Part shown: positions 8,951-16,351 of the stretch, piece after piece
Numbering within the stretch: the first letter of the stretch is position 1
Layout: the number at the start of each line of letters is the position of its first letter
NCBI RefSeq assembly: GCF_012317585.1
Contig: NZ_CP042909.1
Location: 496,001-560,000 of the forward strand
From: Thermosulfurimonas marina
GTDB taxonomy: Bacteria > Desulfobacterota > Thermodesulfobacteria > Thermodesulfobacteriales > Thermodesulfobacteriaceae
DNA: 64,000 nucleotides
Reading direction: 5' to 3'
Notes under the pieces: model-generated
What the model was told of the DNA's origin: nothing
The model's database searches: none
Seen by the model: only the letters and a program-made list of their open reading frames with translations
Made by a program: the position numbers and the translations under genes

Positions 8951-10079
8951 CGCGCAACACCAACCGACACCGTTTGACCCGGGACCAGGGGGTGCCGGGA
9001 GCAGGCCACTGCTGGATCACCCGACCGAATCCTCGAAACTCCACCTCTACTCCGTGGGGTTGAAGGACCTCTAGGGCCGCCCGCAGGCTGACCCCCCGCA
9101 GATCCGGAAACCCCTCTTCCTCCGGCATAAGCCTCTTTTCTCCCCAAAAGTCCTCCAGTTGGGCCACAAGGCCCCGGGGAACCTGGGCCGTGGGCGCTCC
9201 TTCCCCCAGGAGGAGAAGCGCCCCCCTGGGGGCCTTTTCAGGGATAAGCTTTACCCGGAGCCAGCGCCCCTTTTCCTGATAAGTATACTCCTTTTCGTGA
9301 ATTTTTCCCGGAGCCGGACAGACCAGGACCCCGGGGTTGGTTCTTCTCAGGAGATGCCACTGCGGGGGACGACCACAGAGATGGGCCGCTAAGGCTCGGG
9401 CCAGCTGAAGAGGGGTGGCCAGGGCTTCCCCGCCCGGCCAATAGCTCCCCAGGGCCTCCGGGAGCTCAAGGCCCGTGGCCCTTCCAAAGACCCCGGCCCC
9501 CGAGGAGGGCCTTACCCGAAAAAGACTGTGCAAAAAGACTCCCTTCCTTCCGGGCACCAAGGCCAAGACCTCTCCCCGGGCCAAATCCAGCACTGCCCCA
9601 CCCAAAAGTCCCTCGGCCCGAACCGCCCGGTAAAGACTTTCTTGGAGATCCCAGGAAAGGGTAAGGCGGGTGCGCCGGCCTTCAAGGTCGGCCCGATGGA
9701 AAAGCTCCGGAAGAATCCCCTCAAAGGCCGCCCCTCCCAGAAGTCTGGGCCGGGAATATTCTTCGACCAGAACTCCCGAGATCCCCTGAAGACTTCGGGC
9801 CTCCTTCGGAGAAAGGTCCACGGCTACCAGAAGGGGCGGGGGTCCGGAGAGAGGTCGGTGCACATAGGGCTTGAGCCTAGAGGGAAGGGGACCCGAGCGC
9901 AGATAATAGACCCGAGCCCTTTTTTCCATCCGGAAAAGGACCCGGCCCTCCCGATCCAGAACCTCCGTGCGCTCCAGGAAGGGGGCCTCGGCCTTTCCGG
10001 CCCCGGTGAGGGGGCGCATCAAGGCCCCGGCCAAAATCAAAAAAAAGATCGGGCCCAAGAGAAGCCAGACCTTCTTCAC
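8940..10079 (-). CDS. Catalytically gutted FtsI (PBP3)-like protein with PASTA domain
   Basis: The 379-residue protein sits in the ftsI position, between ftsL and murE. What remains of FtsI is one membrane segment (residues 4-22), VLDREGRVLF (40-49), LTLSWDLQESLYRAV (139-153), GGAVLDLARGEVLALV (160-175), FGRATGLELPE (198-208), TPLQLARALAA (222-232) and a C-terminal PASTA domain (about 323-375, from GFPDLRGVSLRAALEVL). What is missing is the block between GEVLALV and FGRATG, which in FtsI is roughly 100 residues and carries SxxK and SxN; only 22 residues remain here. The KTGTAQ box appears as GEGAPTAQ (292-299). I infer no transpeptidase activity. The frame is intact and coupled to both neighbours, so it looks like a maintained scaffold rather than decay. 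A sequencing deletion is unlikely because several separate segments are shortened. Confidence 0.85.
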   Translation of the reverse strand: MKKVWLLLGPIFFLILAGALMRPLTGAGKAEAPFLERTEVLDREGRVLFRMEKRARVYYLRSGPLPSRLKPYVHRPLSGPPPLLVAVDLSPKEARSLQGISGVLVEEYSRPRLLGGAAFEGILPELFHRADLEGRRTRLTLSWDLQESLYRAVRAEGLLGGAVLDLARGEVLALVPGRKGVFLHSLFRVRPSSGAGVFGRATGLELPEALGSYWPGGEALATPLQLARALAAHLCGRPPQWHLLRRTNPGVLVCPAPGKIHEKEYTYQEKGRWLRVKLIPEKAPRGALLLLGEGAPTAQVPRGLVAQLEDFWGEKRLMPEEEGFPDLRGVSLRAALEVLQPHGVEVEFRGFGRVIQQWPAPGTPWSRVKRCRLVLRDET

Positions 10080-10378
10080 GGGAGCCTCACCATTTCCTTT
10101 TCCGTGGGTTTATGGAGCCCCAGGGGGGCCACCTTTTGCCGCACCACCTCTTCGGCGGTCAAGGCCTCCCAGGTCTTAAGAAGCCGGGCCCGATGCGCCT
10201 CTTCGGCCTTGCGGCTCCGGTGCACCCCCTGCCACTGATAAAGCCGAACCCCGGCCAGAAGCCAGGGGAGGGCCAGAAGGAGCCCCAGGGCTAGGAGGAG
10301 GACCCCACGCAGGGAAAGCCCCCGGGAGCGCGTCCGGGCTCGCGGCTGATAAGGATACCCCGCGCTCAGAGCTCGCAT
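10076..10378 (-). CDS. ftsL: FtsL-like small bitopic division protein
   Basis: The 100-residue protein has a basic N-terminus (RARTRSRG), one strong hydrophobic segment at residues 23-44 (GVLLLALGLLLALPWLL) and a charged C-terminal part ending KVAPLGLHKPTEKEMVRLP. The tail resembles the end of FtsL proteins, where a Leu-Gly-Leu/Met-x-x-Pro motif follows the coiled coil. Sequence identity in this family is low, so the call rests mainly on topology, size and its place between rsmH and the ftsI-like gene. It overlaps rsmH by 13 bases and the next gene by four. Confidence 0.72.
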   Translation of the reverse strand: MRALSAGYPYQPRARTRSRGLSLRGVLLLALGLLLALPWLLAGVRLYQWQGVHRSRKAEEAHRARLLKTWEALTAEEVVRQKVAPLGLHKPTEKEMVRLP

Positions 10379-11247
10379 CGCTCGGCCACCCTCAGGCGGG
10401 CACTTCGGGCCCGCGGATTACGACGGATCTCCTCGGCCGAAGGCCGAATAACCCTTTTGGTCAAGATCCGGAGGCGCGGATCCCCCCGGAAGGCTTGTTT
10501 AACCAGGCGGTCTTCCAGGGAATGAAAAGAAATGATCGCCAGCCGCCCCCCGGGCTTCAGGATCTCCGGGGCTCGGGAAAGGAACCTCTGGAGATTCTCC
10601 AACTCTCGGTTGACGGCGATTCTCAGGGCCTGAAAGGTAAGCGTAGCCGGGTGTTCCCCCCGTTTGCGGGGTCTCACCGCCTCGGCCACGATCCGGGCCA
10701 ACTCCCCGCTGGTCTCAATGGGCTTGCGCCTTCGGGCCTGGACAATGGCCCGGGCGATGCGCTCGGCCCGGGGCTCCTCTCCGTAGGTCCGCAGGATCTC
10801 CACCAGTTCCCGGTAAGAAAGACGGTTCACCAGGTCCCGGGCGGTCTCTTCGGTGCGGGTATCCATGCGCATATCCAGGGGCTCGTCCCTGAGGAAGCTG
10901 AAGCCCCGCCCGGAGCCCTCAAGGAGAAAGGAGGATATTCCCAGGTCCAGAAGGGCGCCGTCCACTTTTACCCCCTCAGAAAGAAGGATCTCCGGGGCCT
11001 CGGCGAAATTGGCCCGCCACAGGCGAAAACGGCCCGGAAATTCCCGGGAGAGCCGTTCTTCAGCCAGCCGAAAGGAGGTCTCCTCCCACTCAAACCCGTA
11101 AAGAAAGCCCTCCGGGGAAGAGGCCCGCAGAAGGGCCCGACTGTGTCCGCCGAGCCCCACGGTCCCGTCCAGATAGACCCCTCCGGGGCGCACCGCAAGC
11201 CATTCCAGGACCTCTTCCAGAAGGACCGGCTCATGTTTGGGTTCCAA
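10366..11247 (-). CDS. rsmH: 16S rRNA (cytosine-1402-N4)-methyltransferase RsmH (MraW)
   Basis: This 293-residue SAM-dependent enzyme methylates C1402 of 16S rRNA. It shows HEPVLLEEVLEWL at the start, the SAM loop YLDGTVGLGGHSRALL near residue 25, DGALLDLGISSFLLEGSGRGFSF near 100, PLDMRMD near 125, FQALRIAVNRELENL near 215 and IISFHSLEDRLVKQAFR near 245. All are family signatures and the length is standard. It overlaps mraZ by 17 bases at its start and ftsL by 13 at its end. Confidence 0.96.
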   Translation of the reverse strand: MEPKHEPVLLEEVLEWLAVRPGGVYLDGTVGLGGHSRALLRASSPEGFLYGFEWEETSFRLAEERLSREFPGRFRLWRANFAEAPEILLSEGVKVDGALLDLGISSFLLEGSGRGFSFLRDEPLDMRMDTRTEETARDLVNRLSYRELVEILRTYGEEPRAERIARAIVQARRRKPIETSGELARIVAEAVRPRKRGEHPATLTFQALRIAVNRELENLQRFLSRAPEILKPGGRLAIISFHSLEDRLVKQAFRGDPRLRILTKRVIRPSAEEIRRNPRARSARLRVAERCEL

Positions 11248-11686
11248 GGCTCAATTCCGCCACCTTTCGAGAAAGTTCGTCAAAGGAGGCCTCGGCCTCC
11301 TCCATCCGCGCCTCCAGTCTCTCCGGGGCCCAGATCTCAAAGCGGTCGAGAAGGCCCAGGATTTCCGCCTCCCGGTTCAACCCTGCAGCCTCCCGGAGAT
11401 GGGCCGGAAGAAGGATACGTCCCTGGCGATCCAGGGCGCATTCCTCGGCCGAACCCAGAAAGTAACGCAGGTAAAGCCTCACCTCGGGAAGGTCCTGCGG
11501 GAGCCTTAAAAGTCTTTCCTCCACCTTTCGCCACTCCTCCCAGGGATAGGCCACCAGACATTCGGGATGGCGGGTGACCACCAGGACCGCTCCCCCATAG
11601 CGCTGGCGCAAGATCTCCCGGAAGCGGCTGGGGATACTCAACCGCCCCTTCTCGTCCAACGCATGACGGAAACGGCCCCGAAACAT
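11231..11686 (-). CDS. mraZ: Transcriptional regulator MraZ
   Basis: The 151-residue protein has two SpoVT/AbrB-like halves: FRGRFRHALDEKGRLSIPSR at the start and SAEECALDRQGRILLPAHLR near residue 75, each with the DxxGR(I/L) turn. MraZ binds GTGG repeats in front of its own operon and represses dcw transcription in bacteria where this has been studied. It is the first gene of the cluster, and three perfectly spaced GTGG boxes end at its start codon. Confidence 0.96.
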   Translation of the reverse strand: MFRGRFRHALDEKGRLSIPSRFREILRQRYGGAVLVVTRHPECLVAYPWEEWRKVEERLLRLPQDLPEVRLYLRYFLGSAEECALDRQGRILLPAHLREAAGLNREAEILGLLDRFEIWAPERLEARMEEAEASFDELSRKVAELSLGTQT

Positions 11687-11716
11687 TTACCACTTTCTCC
11701 CACTATTTCCCACCAC
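11687..11716 (-). promoter_or_regulatory. MraZ operator: three GTGG boxes at 10-bp spacing
   Basis: On the minus strand the 30 bases before the mraZ ATG contain GTGG at three positions exactly ten bases apart (plus-strand CCAC at 11690, 11700 and 11710). A fourth, out-of-phase GTGG lies at 11713-11716. Repeated GTGG boxes with ten-base periodicity are the known MraZ binding sites. They lie downstream of the promoter, reaching into the ribosome-binding region, so bound MraZ could block both transcription and initiation. Confidence 0.85.
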
Positions 11717-11717
11717 T

Positions 11718-11747
11718 AGGCTACTTAAAAAGAACTCCTGCTGTCAA
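11718..11747 (-). promoter_or_regulatory. Sigma70-type promoter of the dcw cluster
   Basis: Minus strand: a perfect TTGACA (plus-strand tgtcaa at 11742-11747), an 18-base spacer and TAGCCT (plus-strand 11718-11723) as a weak -10. Transcription would start just ahead of the GTGG boxes. The -35 is strong and the -10 poor, so this is a plausible but not certain promoter. Confidence 0.55.
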
Positions 11748-11855
11748 GCCCTCTTTTTTTTCTAAAAATAGAGGAGTTATAAAAAGAAGAAAAATAGGGC
11801 CTTTTAAGGAGCTTTCTTCTAATTTCTTTATCTTATGAAGAAATTTTGTTGTGGG
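11748..11855. other. AT-rich intergenic spacer between mltG and the dcw promoter
   Basis: This 108-base stretch is far more AT-rich than its surroundings. It contains a perfect 8-bp inverted repeat, AATTTCTT at 11821-11828 and AAGAAATT at 11838-11845, with a 9-base loop. No T-run follows it in either direction, so I do not call it a terminator. It may serve as an UP-like or curved region upstream of the dcw promoter. I see no gene in it. Confidence 0.5.
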
Positions 11856-12845
11856 TTATTGGTAAGAACGTTGGCGTTTGCGGCGCAACTCGCGCACCGC
11901 TCTTAGATGTTCGCGATAGGTGGTGGAAAATTTATGGGAGCCGTCGCCCCGAGAGACGAAATAGAGATAAGGCACCTTGGCCGGATAAAGAACGGCCCTC
12001 AGGGACTTCTCCCCGGGATTGGCGATGGGGGTGGGAGGCAGTCCCGGATAGCGATAGGTGTTATAGGGGCTGTCCACCCGGAGGTGTTTGTAATAAAGCC
12101 GGCCCCGAAAGCGCCTCAAGGCGTAGCGCACCGTGGGGTCGGCCTGAAGGGGCATGCCCCGCCGGAGGCGATTCCAGTAAACCGCCGCAATGAGGGGTTT
12201 TTCCCGGGAAAGCACGGCCTCCTTCTCCACGATGGAGGCCAGGGTGACCACCTCATAGACCGAAACCCCCAGCTCCCGGGCCCGGGGCTCGTACTTGCGC
12301 CAGACCTCCCAAAAGCGCTCCACCATGATGCGGATGATCTCCTCGGCCGAAAGCCCCTTGACAAAATAATAGGTATCCGGAAAGAGGAACCCCTCCACCG
12401 TGGGCCCAGGGATCCCCAAGGAATGGGCCAGGTCCGAATCCAGGGCCCGGGCCAGGAACTCCTTGCGGGAGATCAATCCGGCCCGTTCCAAGAGATCGGC
12501 CACCTCCCACACGTTGGCCCCCTCGGGAATGGTCACGATGTGGGTGATCACCCGCCCTTCGGCCAGTTGGCGCAGGATCTCCGCCGGACTCTGATGGGGA
12601 GAAAGCTCGTATTCCCCGGCCTTGAGCCGGGAAAGGAGCCCCAGCCGCAGGCCTTCCAGATAAAACCCCCACTCGCTCCGGAGAAGACCCCGGGCCCGAA
12701 GGAGATGAGCCACCTCCTTGACCGGGGTCCCCGGGGGGATATAGATCACCTGCGGGGCAGGCCTTTCGGCCGCCGGCTCCGTAACCTCGAGATACCAGCC
12801 CGCAAACCAGAGGGCCACGATAAGGAGAGGCAGACAGATCCTCAT
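11856..12845 (-). CDS. mltG: Endolytic murein transglycosylase MltG (YceG)
   Basis: The 329-residue protein cleaves newly made glycan strands at the inner membrane and sets their length. It has an N-terminal membrane segment (CLPLLIVALWFAGWYL), a LysM-like part with IPPGTPVKEVAHLLRARGLL, the YceG core VEGFLFPDTYYF near residue 150, and the catalytic region TLASIVEKEAVLSREKPLIAAVYWNRL near 205, where the glutamate of EKEA is the expected catalytic residue. LQADPTVRYAL, YNTYRYPGLPPTPIANPG and YFVSRGDGSHKFS follow in family order. It lies just upstream of the dcw cluster in the same direction. Confidence 0.95.
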   Translation of the reverse strand: MRICLPLLIVALWFAGWYLEVTEPAAERPAPQVIYIPPGTPVKEVAHLLRARGLLRSEWGFYLEGLRLGLLSRLKAGEYELSPHQSPAEILRQLAEGRVITHIVTIPEGANVWEVADLLERAGLISRKEFLARALDSDLAHSLGIPGPTVEGFLFPDTYYFVKGLSAEEIIRIMVERFWEVWRKYEPRARELGVSVYEVVTLASIVEKEAVLSREKPLIAAVYWNRLRRGMPLQADPTVRYALRRFRGRLYYKHLRVDSPYNTYRYPGLPPTPIANPGEKSLRAVLYPAKVPYLYFVSRGDGSHKFSTTYREHLRAVRELRRKRQRSYQ

Positions 12846-12846
12846 C

Positions 12847-12874
12847 TGGACAAACCCACAGGTCCTTTTAGAAT
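12847..12874 (+). promoter_or_regulatory. Promoter of the TPR operon
   Basis: TGGACA at 12847-12852, a 16-base spacer and TAGAAT at 12869-12874; each box matches the sigma70 consensus at five of six bases. It lies 30 bases before the TPR gene start and points away from mltG, so the divergent mltG must be read from another promoter in the same 59-base gap. Confidence 0.6.
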
Positions 12875-12904
12875 AACCTAAATCCTCGCGGTGGAGAAAA
12901 CCAC

Positions 12905-13507
12905 ATGGAAATGGAAGAAGTCCTGAAGGTCCTGGAAAAGGAAGCGGCGGAAAATCCCCGCTCCATCTTTGCTCGTCATCGGCTGGCCCTGGCTTACTGG
13001 CGGGCGGGAAAACTCGATCAGGCCAAAGAGACCCTGAAGGAGATCCTGCGTCTCGACCCCCACAACTTCGAGGCCCTCACCAATTTGGGGACCCTCCTGG
13101 CCCAGGAGGGGCAACTGGAGGAGGCCCGCAAGGCCTTCTCCCTGGCCCTCAAGATCTACCCGGCCTCCCCGGAGGCCCTGACCAACATGGGGCTCATCTC
13201 CTTCCAGCTGGGGGAACTCGAAGAGGCCGAAAGGTATTACCGCCAGGCCCTCGAGGTCAAAGCGGATCTTCCGGCGGTCTGGGTGAATCTCTCCACGGTC
13301 CTCATTGCCCGGGAGTCTTATCCGGAAGCCGAAGAGGCCTGTCGCCAGGCCCTTTCCTACGATCCCCAATTTGCCCTGGCCTGGAACAATCTGGCCGTGG
13401 CCCTCTATTACCAGGATCGGCGGGAAGAGGCCCGCGAGGCCCTCTCCCGGGCCAAATCTCTGGGCTATCCGGTAAATCCGGAATTTGAAAAGTTGCTTGC
13501 GTCATGA
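12905..13507 (+). CDS. Tetratricopeptide repeat protein
   Basis: The 200-residue soluble protein consists of about five TPR units: ARHRLALAYWRAGKLDQAKE, FEALTNLGTLLAQEGQLEEA, PEALTNMGLISFQLGELEEA, PAVWVNLSTVLIARESYPEA and ALAWNNLAVALYYQDRREEA. TPRs hold protein complexes together; no enzymatic domain and no signal peptide are visible. It opens an operon of three genes, overlapping the next by four bases (ATGA). Candidate roles are a chaperone or assembly platform for its neighbours; the partner is unknown. Confidence 0.9.
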   Translation: MEMEEVLKVLEKEAAENPRSIFARHRLALAYWRAGKLDQAKETLKEILRLDPHNFEALTNLGTLLAQEGQLEEARKAFSLALKIYPASPEALTNMGLISFQLGELEEAERYYRQALEVKADLPAVWVNLSTVLIARESYPEAEEACRQALSYDPQFALAWNNLAVALYYQDRREEAREALSRAKSLGYPVNPEFEKLLAS

Positions 13508-14571
13508 AGCCCCCCAGCTGTCCCTTCTGCGGCAGAGAGATCCCTCCCCCCCGAAACCTGGGCTTCCAGTTTGCCGACCATGACGCCGGAGTGTGCGAAT
13601 GCGGAGCGGTCTATGTGAGCGATGTCACGGGCTTCAACCGGGGGTCGGCCTTCGCTGAGGCCCTCTTTCTGGCCTCCGGGGGGCGCTGGGAGCTGGCCTG
13701 GGACCTTGCGCCGGGGGAGGATTATCAGGAAATCTGGCTTGAACCCTACGATCAGGCCCGCCATCTCCTGGTCCCCGAAGGGACCCTTGAGGGGCGCAAG
13801 GTCTCCGGGGCCCTCTGTTTTGTACGTCTAGCCGAAGACCTCCTGGAATTGAGCCGGGAGGATCTGGAGGCCCTCAGGAGGCCTTCTTCCAGGTCCTCCC
13901 CCGAGGTCCGGCCCCGGAAGCTTCGCCGCCCGGAGGCGGAGCGCCTGGTGGCTGAAAATCGGCGGGAGGAGTTGCTGCTCCTCTGTCGGGCCCAGCCCCT
14001 GAATCTCCGGGTGCTCCAAAAGATCCTCTACCACCCGGAGGCCCTCCTTCGCTTGCGCACCGCCACCCTTCTTGGGGAATTCGCCCGGCGTTTCGGGGAC
14101 GAATGCCCGGAGGAGGTGGCCGATCTGGTAAAGCGCCTCCTTTATGCCAGCGCAGACACGGCGGCCTCGGCCTGGGGGGCCCTGGAGGCCGTAGGGGAGA
14201 TCATCCGGGCCCTTCCCCGGCGTTTTGGGCTCTATGTAAGAAACCTCCTGGCCTTTCTTCCCTATCCCGAATTCCGCCCCGGGGCCCTTTACGCCCTCTG
14301 GCGGGTGGCCGAGGCCCATCCCGAACTCCTCCTTCGGGAAAAGCCCTTCCGGGTAGTTTCCCTCCTAGAGGACGAAAATCCCCTGGTCCGGGGACTGGCC
14401 CTTCTTATCCTCCGGGCCCTCCGGCTCTCGGAAGCGGCCCCCGGTGTACGCCCCCTCCTTGAGGACTCCCGAACCTTTGAGATCTACCTTCCGGAAGAGG
14501 ACCGCTTTGTTTCCCGCCGCCTAAAGGAGGTGGCCGAAGAAATCCTCAAAGACCAAAGGGAGGTTTTATGA
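13504..14571 (+). CDS. Zinc-ribbon/HEAT-like repeat protein, possibly DVU0298 group
   Basis: The 355-residue protein begins with a zinc-binding pattern, CPFCGREIPPP followed by CECGAVYVSDVTGFNRG, then a second part of helical repeats from about residue 150 (RVLQKILYHPEALLRLRTATLLGEFARRFG, split over two repeats) that resembles HEAT repeats. It recalls the DVU0298 group of uncharacterised proteins from sulfate reducers, though I cannot check this. It lies between two TPR genes with four-base overlaps on both sides, so all three are probably made together and may form one assembly. No function is claimed. Confidence 0.7.
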   Translation: MKPPSCPFCGREIPPPRNLGFQFADHDAGVCECGAVYVSDVTGFNRGSAFAEALFLASGGRWELAWDLAPGEDYQEIWLEPYDQARHLLVPEGTLEGRKVSGALCFVRLAEDLLELSREDLEALRRPSSRSSPEVRPRKLRRPEAERLVAENRREELLLLCRAQPLNLRVLQKILYHPEALLRLRTATLLGEFARRFGDECPEEVADLVKRLLYASADTAASAWGALEAVGEIIRALPRRFGLYVRNLLAFLPYPEFRPGALYALWRVAEAHPELLLREKPFRVVSLLEDENPLVRGLALLILRALRLSEAAPGVRPLLEDSRTFEIYLPEEDRFVSRRLKEVAEEILKDQREVL

Positions 14572-15167
14572 ACGAGCCGGAAAAAATTTCTCCAGAGGTG
14601 GCCGAGGCCCTCAAATGGTACAAAGAGGCCCAGGTGATGTATGCCCAGGGGCGAAGCCTTGACGCCCTGGCCCGCTATGAAGAGGCCTACCGGGTCTTCG
14701 TGGAACACGGCTGCCACCGGGAGGCGGCCAACGCCGCCGAAAAGATGGGAGATCTCTACTTTAACCGCGGCAACTTCGAGAAGGCCTTGAAGCCCTACAA
14801 GATCGCTCTGGACATCTGCGAGGAATACGAGGACGAGTTAGGGACCGCCATCCTCTCCGAAAAGATCGTTTATGTTTACAAGGAACTGCGCCAGCCGGAA
14901 AAGGCCCTCCCTTATCTCTATCGGGCCCTAGAGATTGCCGAAAAGTACAAAGACGCCCATCGGGCGGCCCGCATGCTCGCCGGGATCGGAGACGTCTACC
15001 GGAATCTCGGAAAACTGGAAGCCGCCCGGGAGGCCTATGCCCTGGCGGCCCGGATCTACCGGGAGATCGGCTCCCGAGAGCAGGCCCAGCTGGCCGAAGA
15101 GGCCCTAAAAAGGCTCCTCCAGGAGATGGGCCCCGGGGAAGCCTCCGCGGATCACCCCGATAAGTGA
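14568..15167 (+). CDS. Tetratricopeptide repeat protein
   Basis: The 199-residue soluble protein has TPRs of the longer, NSF-attachment-like type: REAANAAEKMGDLYFNRGNF, LGTAILSEKIVYVYKELRQP, HRAARMLAGIGDVYRNLGKL. It starts inside the preceding stop codon (ATGA). The last 63 bases overlap the 3' end of the opposite-strand YkgJ-type gene. Like the first gene of the operon it has no enzymatic domain and no export signal. Confidence 0.88.
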   Translation: MNEPEKISPEVAEALKWYKEAQVMYAQGRSLDALARYEEAYRVFVEHGCHREAANAAEKMGDLYFNRGNFEKALKPYKIALDICEEYEDELGTAILSEKIVYVYKELRQPEKALPYLYRALEIAEKYKDAHRAARMLAGIGDVYRNLGKLEAAREAYALAARIYREIGSREQAQLAEEALKRLLQEMGPGEASADHPDK

Positions 15168-15695
15168 CACCCGCACGTTTCCCCCCTTGGGGACCAGGCC
15201 CTCCGAGATCTCGGCCAGACGCCGCAGGACCTCCCCGAAAAGGACCGTAGGATAGGTCTTCCCGGCTTCAAAGCCCGACCGGGGGCAAACCACGGTCTCT
15301 TCCCCCACGGAAAGAGGAAGACCGTAAACCCGACAGGTAAGGGGGCGGAATTCATAGACCACACAGAGGCCCCGATCGTCCAAAAAGGGGCAGCGGAGCC
15401 TCACCCGGGAAAGGGCCAGGGGATCTACCGGCTTGGGAACTTCGGTCTCCCAGGTCTTTTCATACTTTTCCAGCCGGCGTTCCACCTCCCGGCGCACTCT
15501 CCGGGGCAGTTTCCGAAAGGCCTGGGCCAGATAGAGGGCTTCGGCCAGGGAAAGGTCAAAGGGGGCATAGCAACAATCCGTGCAGCCCTTGCGGCAGCGA
15601 ACCTCCCGGGGATAACCTCGACGGGTCTCCTCGAACCGCCGATCCACCTCGGCCATAAGCTCTTCCAGGGCCCCAAAACCTTTCAGGCGCACCAT
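15105..15695 (-). CDS. YkgJ-family cysteine cluster protein
   Basis: The 196-residue protein has the CxxxC..CC pattern of this family, CRKGCTDCCYAPFDLSLAEA near residue 35, and the second cluster CPFLDDRGLCVVYEFRPLTC with CRVYGLP near residue 102. The eight or so cysteines are thought to bind zinc or an Fe-S cluster. The function of the family is unsettled. The gene starts 13 bases inside the end of the HAD gene and overlaps the TPR gene on the other strand. Confidence 0.88.
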   Translation of the reverse strand: MVRLKGFGALEELMAEVDRRFEETRRGYPREVRCRKGCTDCCYAPFDLSLAEALYLAQAFRKLPRRVRREVERRLEKYEKTWETEVPKPVDPLALSRVRLRCPFLDDRGLCVVYEFRPLTCRVYGLPLSVGEETVVCPRSGFEAGKTYPTVLFGEVLRRLAEISEGLVPKGGNVRVSLIGVIRGGFPGAHLLEEPF

Positions 15696-16351
15696 AGGCC
15701 CTCCTCCCTGAGGATCTCGCGCAGATCCTCCCCCCGATAAAGCCGGGCCCGAAGGCCGGCCGAAAGGGCCCCCTGGTAGTCGTCCTCCGGGTCATTTCCG
15801 ATCATGAGGACCTCGGGAGGGGCCACGCCCAGGGCCTCACAGGCCAGGTGAAAGGCCTCGGGGGCCGGCTTTCCCACCCCCAGCTCGCAGGCCAAAAAGA
15901 CGGCCTCAAAATGGTCCTTAAGGCCCAGGGCCTTGAGGAGGCGGGGTAGCCGTTCGTCCCAGTTGGAAAGGATGGCCACCTTGAGGCCCTGTCTCTTCAG
16001 GCCTTCCAGGGCCTCGCGGGTCCCGGAAGCCAGACGGAAACTTTCCGGCCGGGAAAAGGCCTCGTAGACCGCCTGAAAAAGCCTCTCCACCGGGTGACCG
16101 TCAAGCCAAGGGGCCAAGGCCTGGCTAAAAATCTCCTTCCAGAGCTGCCGGCACCCCTCCGGGGAAAACTTTCCGAAAAAGGCCCTGCGGAAGACCGGCC
16201 AGAGGGCCCGGATACGCCGGTCGAGTTCCTCTCCCGGAAGGAAAAGCCCCTCCCGGGAGAGCACCCGGGCATAGACCTCCCCCACCGAAGGATGGATGTG
16301 GAGAAGGGTGCCCTCGGCATCGAAGAGAACGGCCCGCAGAGGAGTGCTCAT
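15683..16351 (-). CDS. HAD-superfamily hydrolase, subfamily IA
   Basis: The 222-residue phosphatase-like protein has motif I VLFDAEGTLLHIHPSVGEVY, where the nucleophile aspartate is present but the second acid is Glu rather than Asp. Motif II is VAILSNWDERL near residue 133, and motif III/IV covers GKPAPEAFHLAC and MIGNDPEDDYQGALSAGL. The helical cap lies between residues 20 and 120. The substrate cannot be read from the sequence. The gene is coupled to the FmdB-type gene by TGATG. Confidence 0.9.
   Translation of the reverse strand: MSTPLRAVLFDAEGTLLHIHPSVGEVYARVLSREGLFLPGEELDRRIRALWPVFRRAFFGKFSPEGCRQLWKEIFSQALAPWLDGHPVERLFQAVYEAFSRPESFRLASGTREALEGLKRQGLKVAILSNWDERLPRLLKALGLKDHFEAVFLACELGVGKPAPEAFHLACEALGVAPPEVLMIGNDPEDDYQGALSAGLRARLYRGEDLREILREEGLWCA

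Noticed and set aside
7385-8977. Long plus-strand open frame of 530 residues
   Set aside because: It lies antisense to murF and murE, which have full motifs; its composition is that of a GC-rich shadow frame.
11821-11845. AT-rich 8-bp inverted repeat as an mltG terminator
   Set aside because: No T-run follows on the relevant strand and the stem is all weak pairs; it may still be a binding site.
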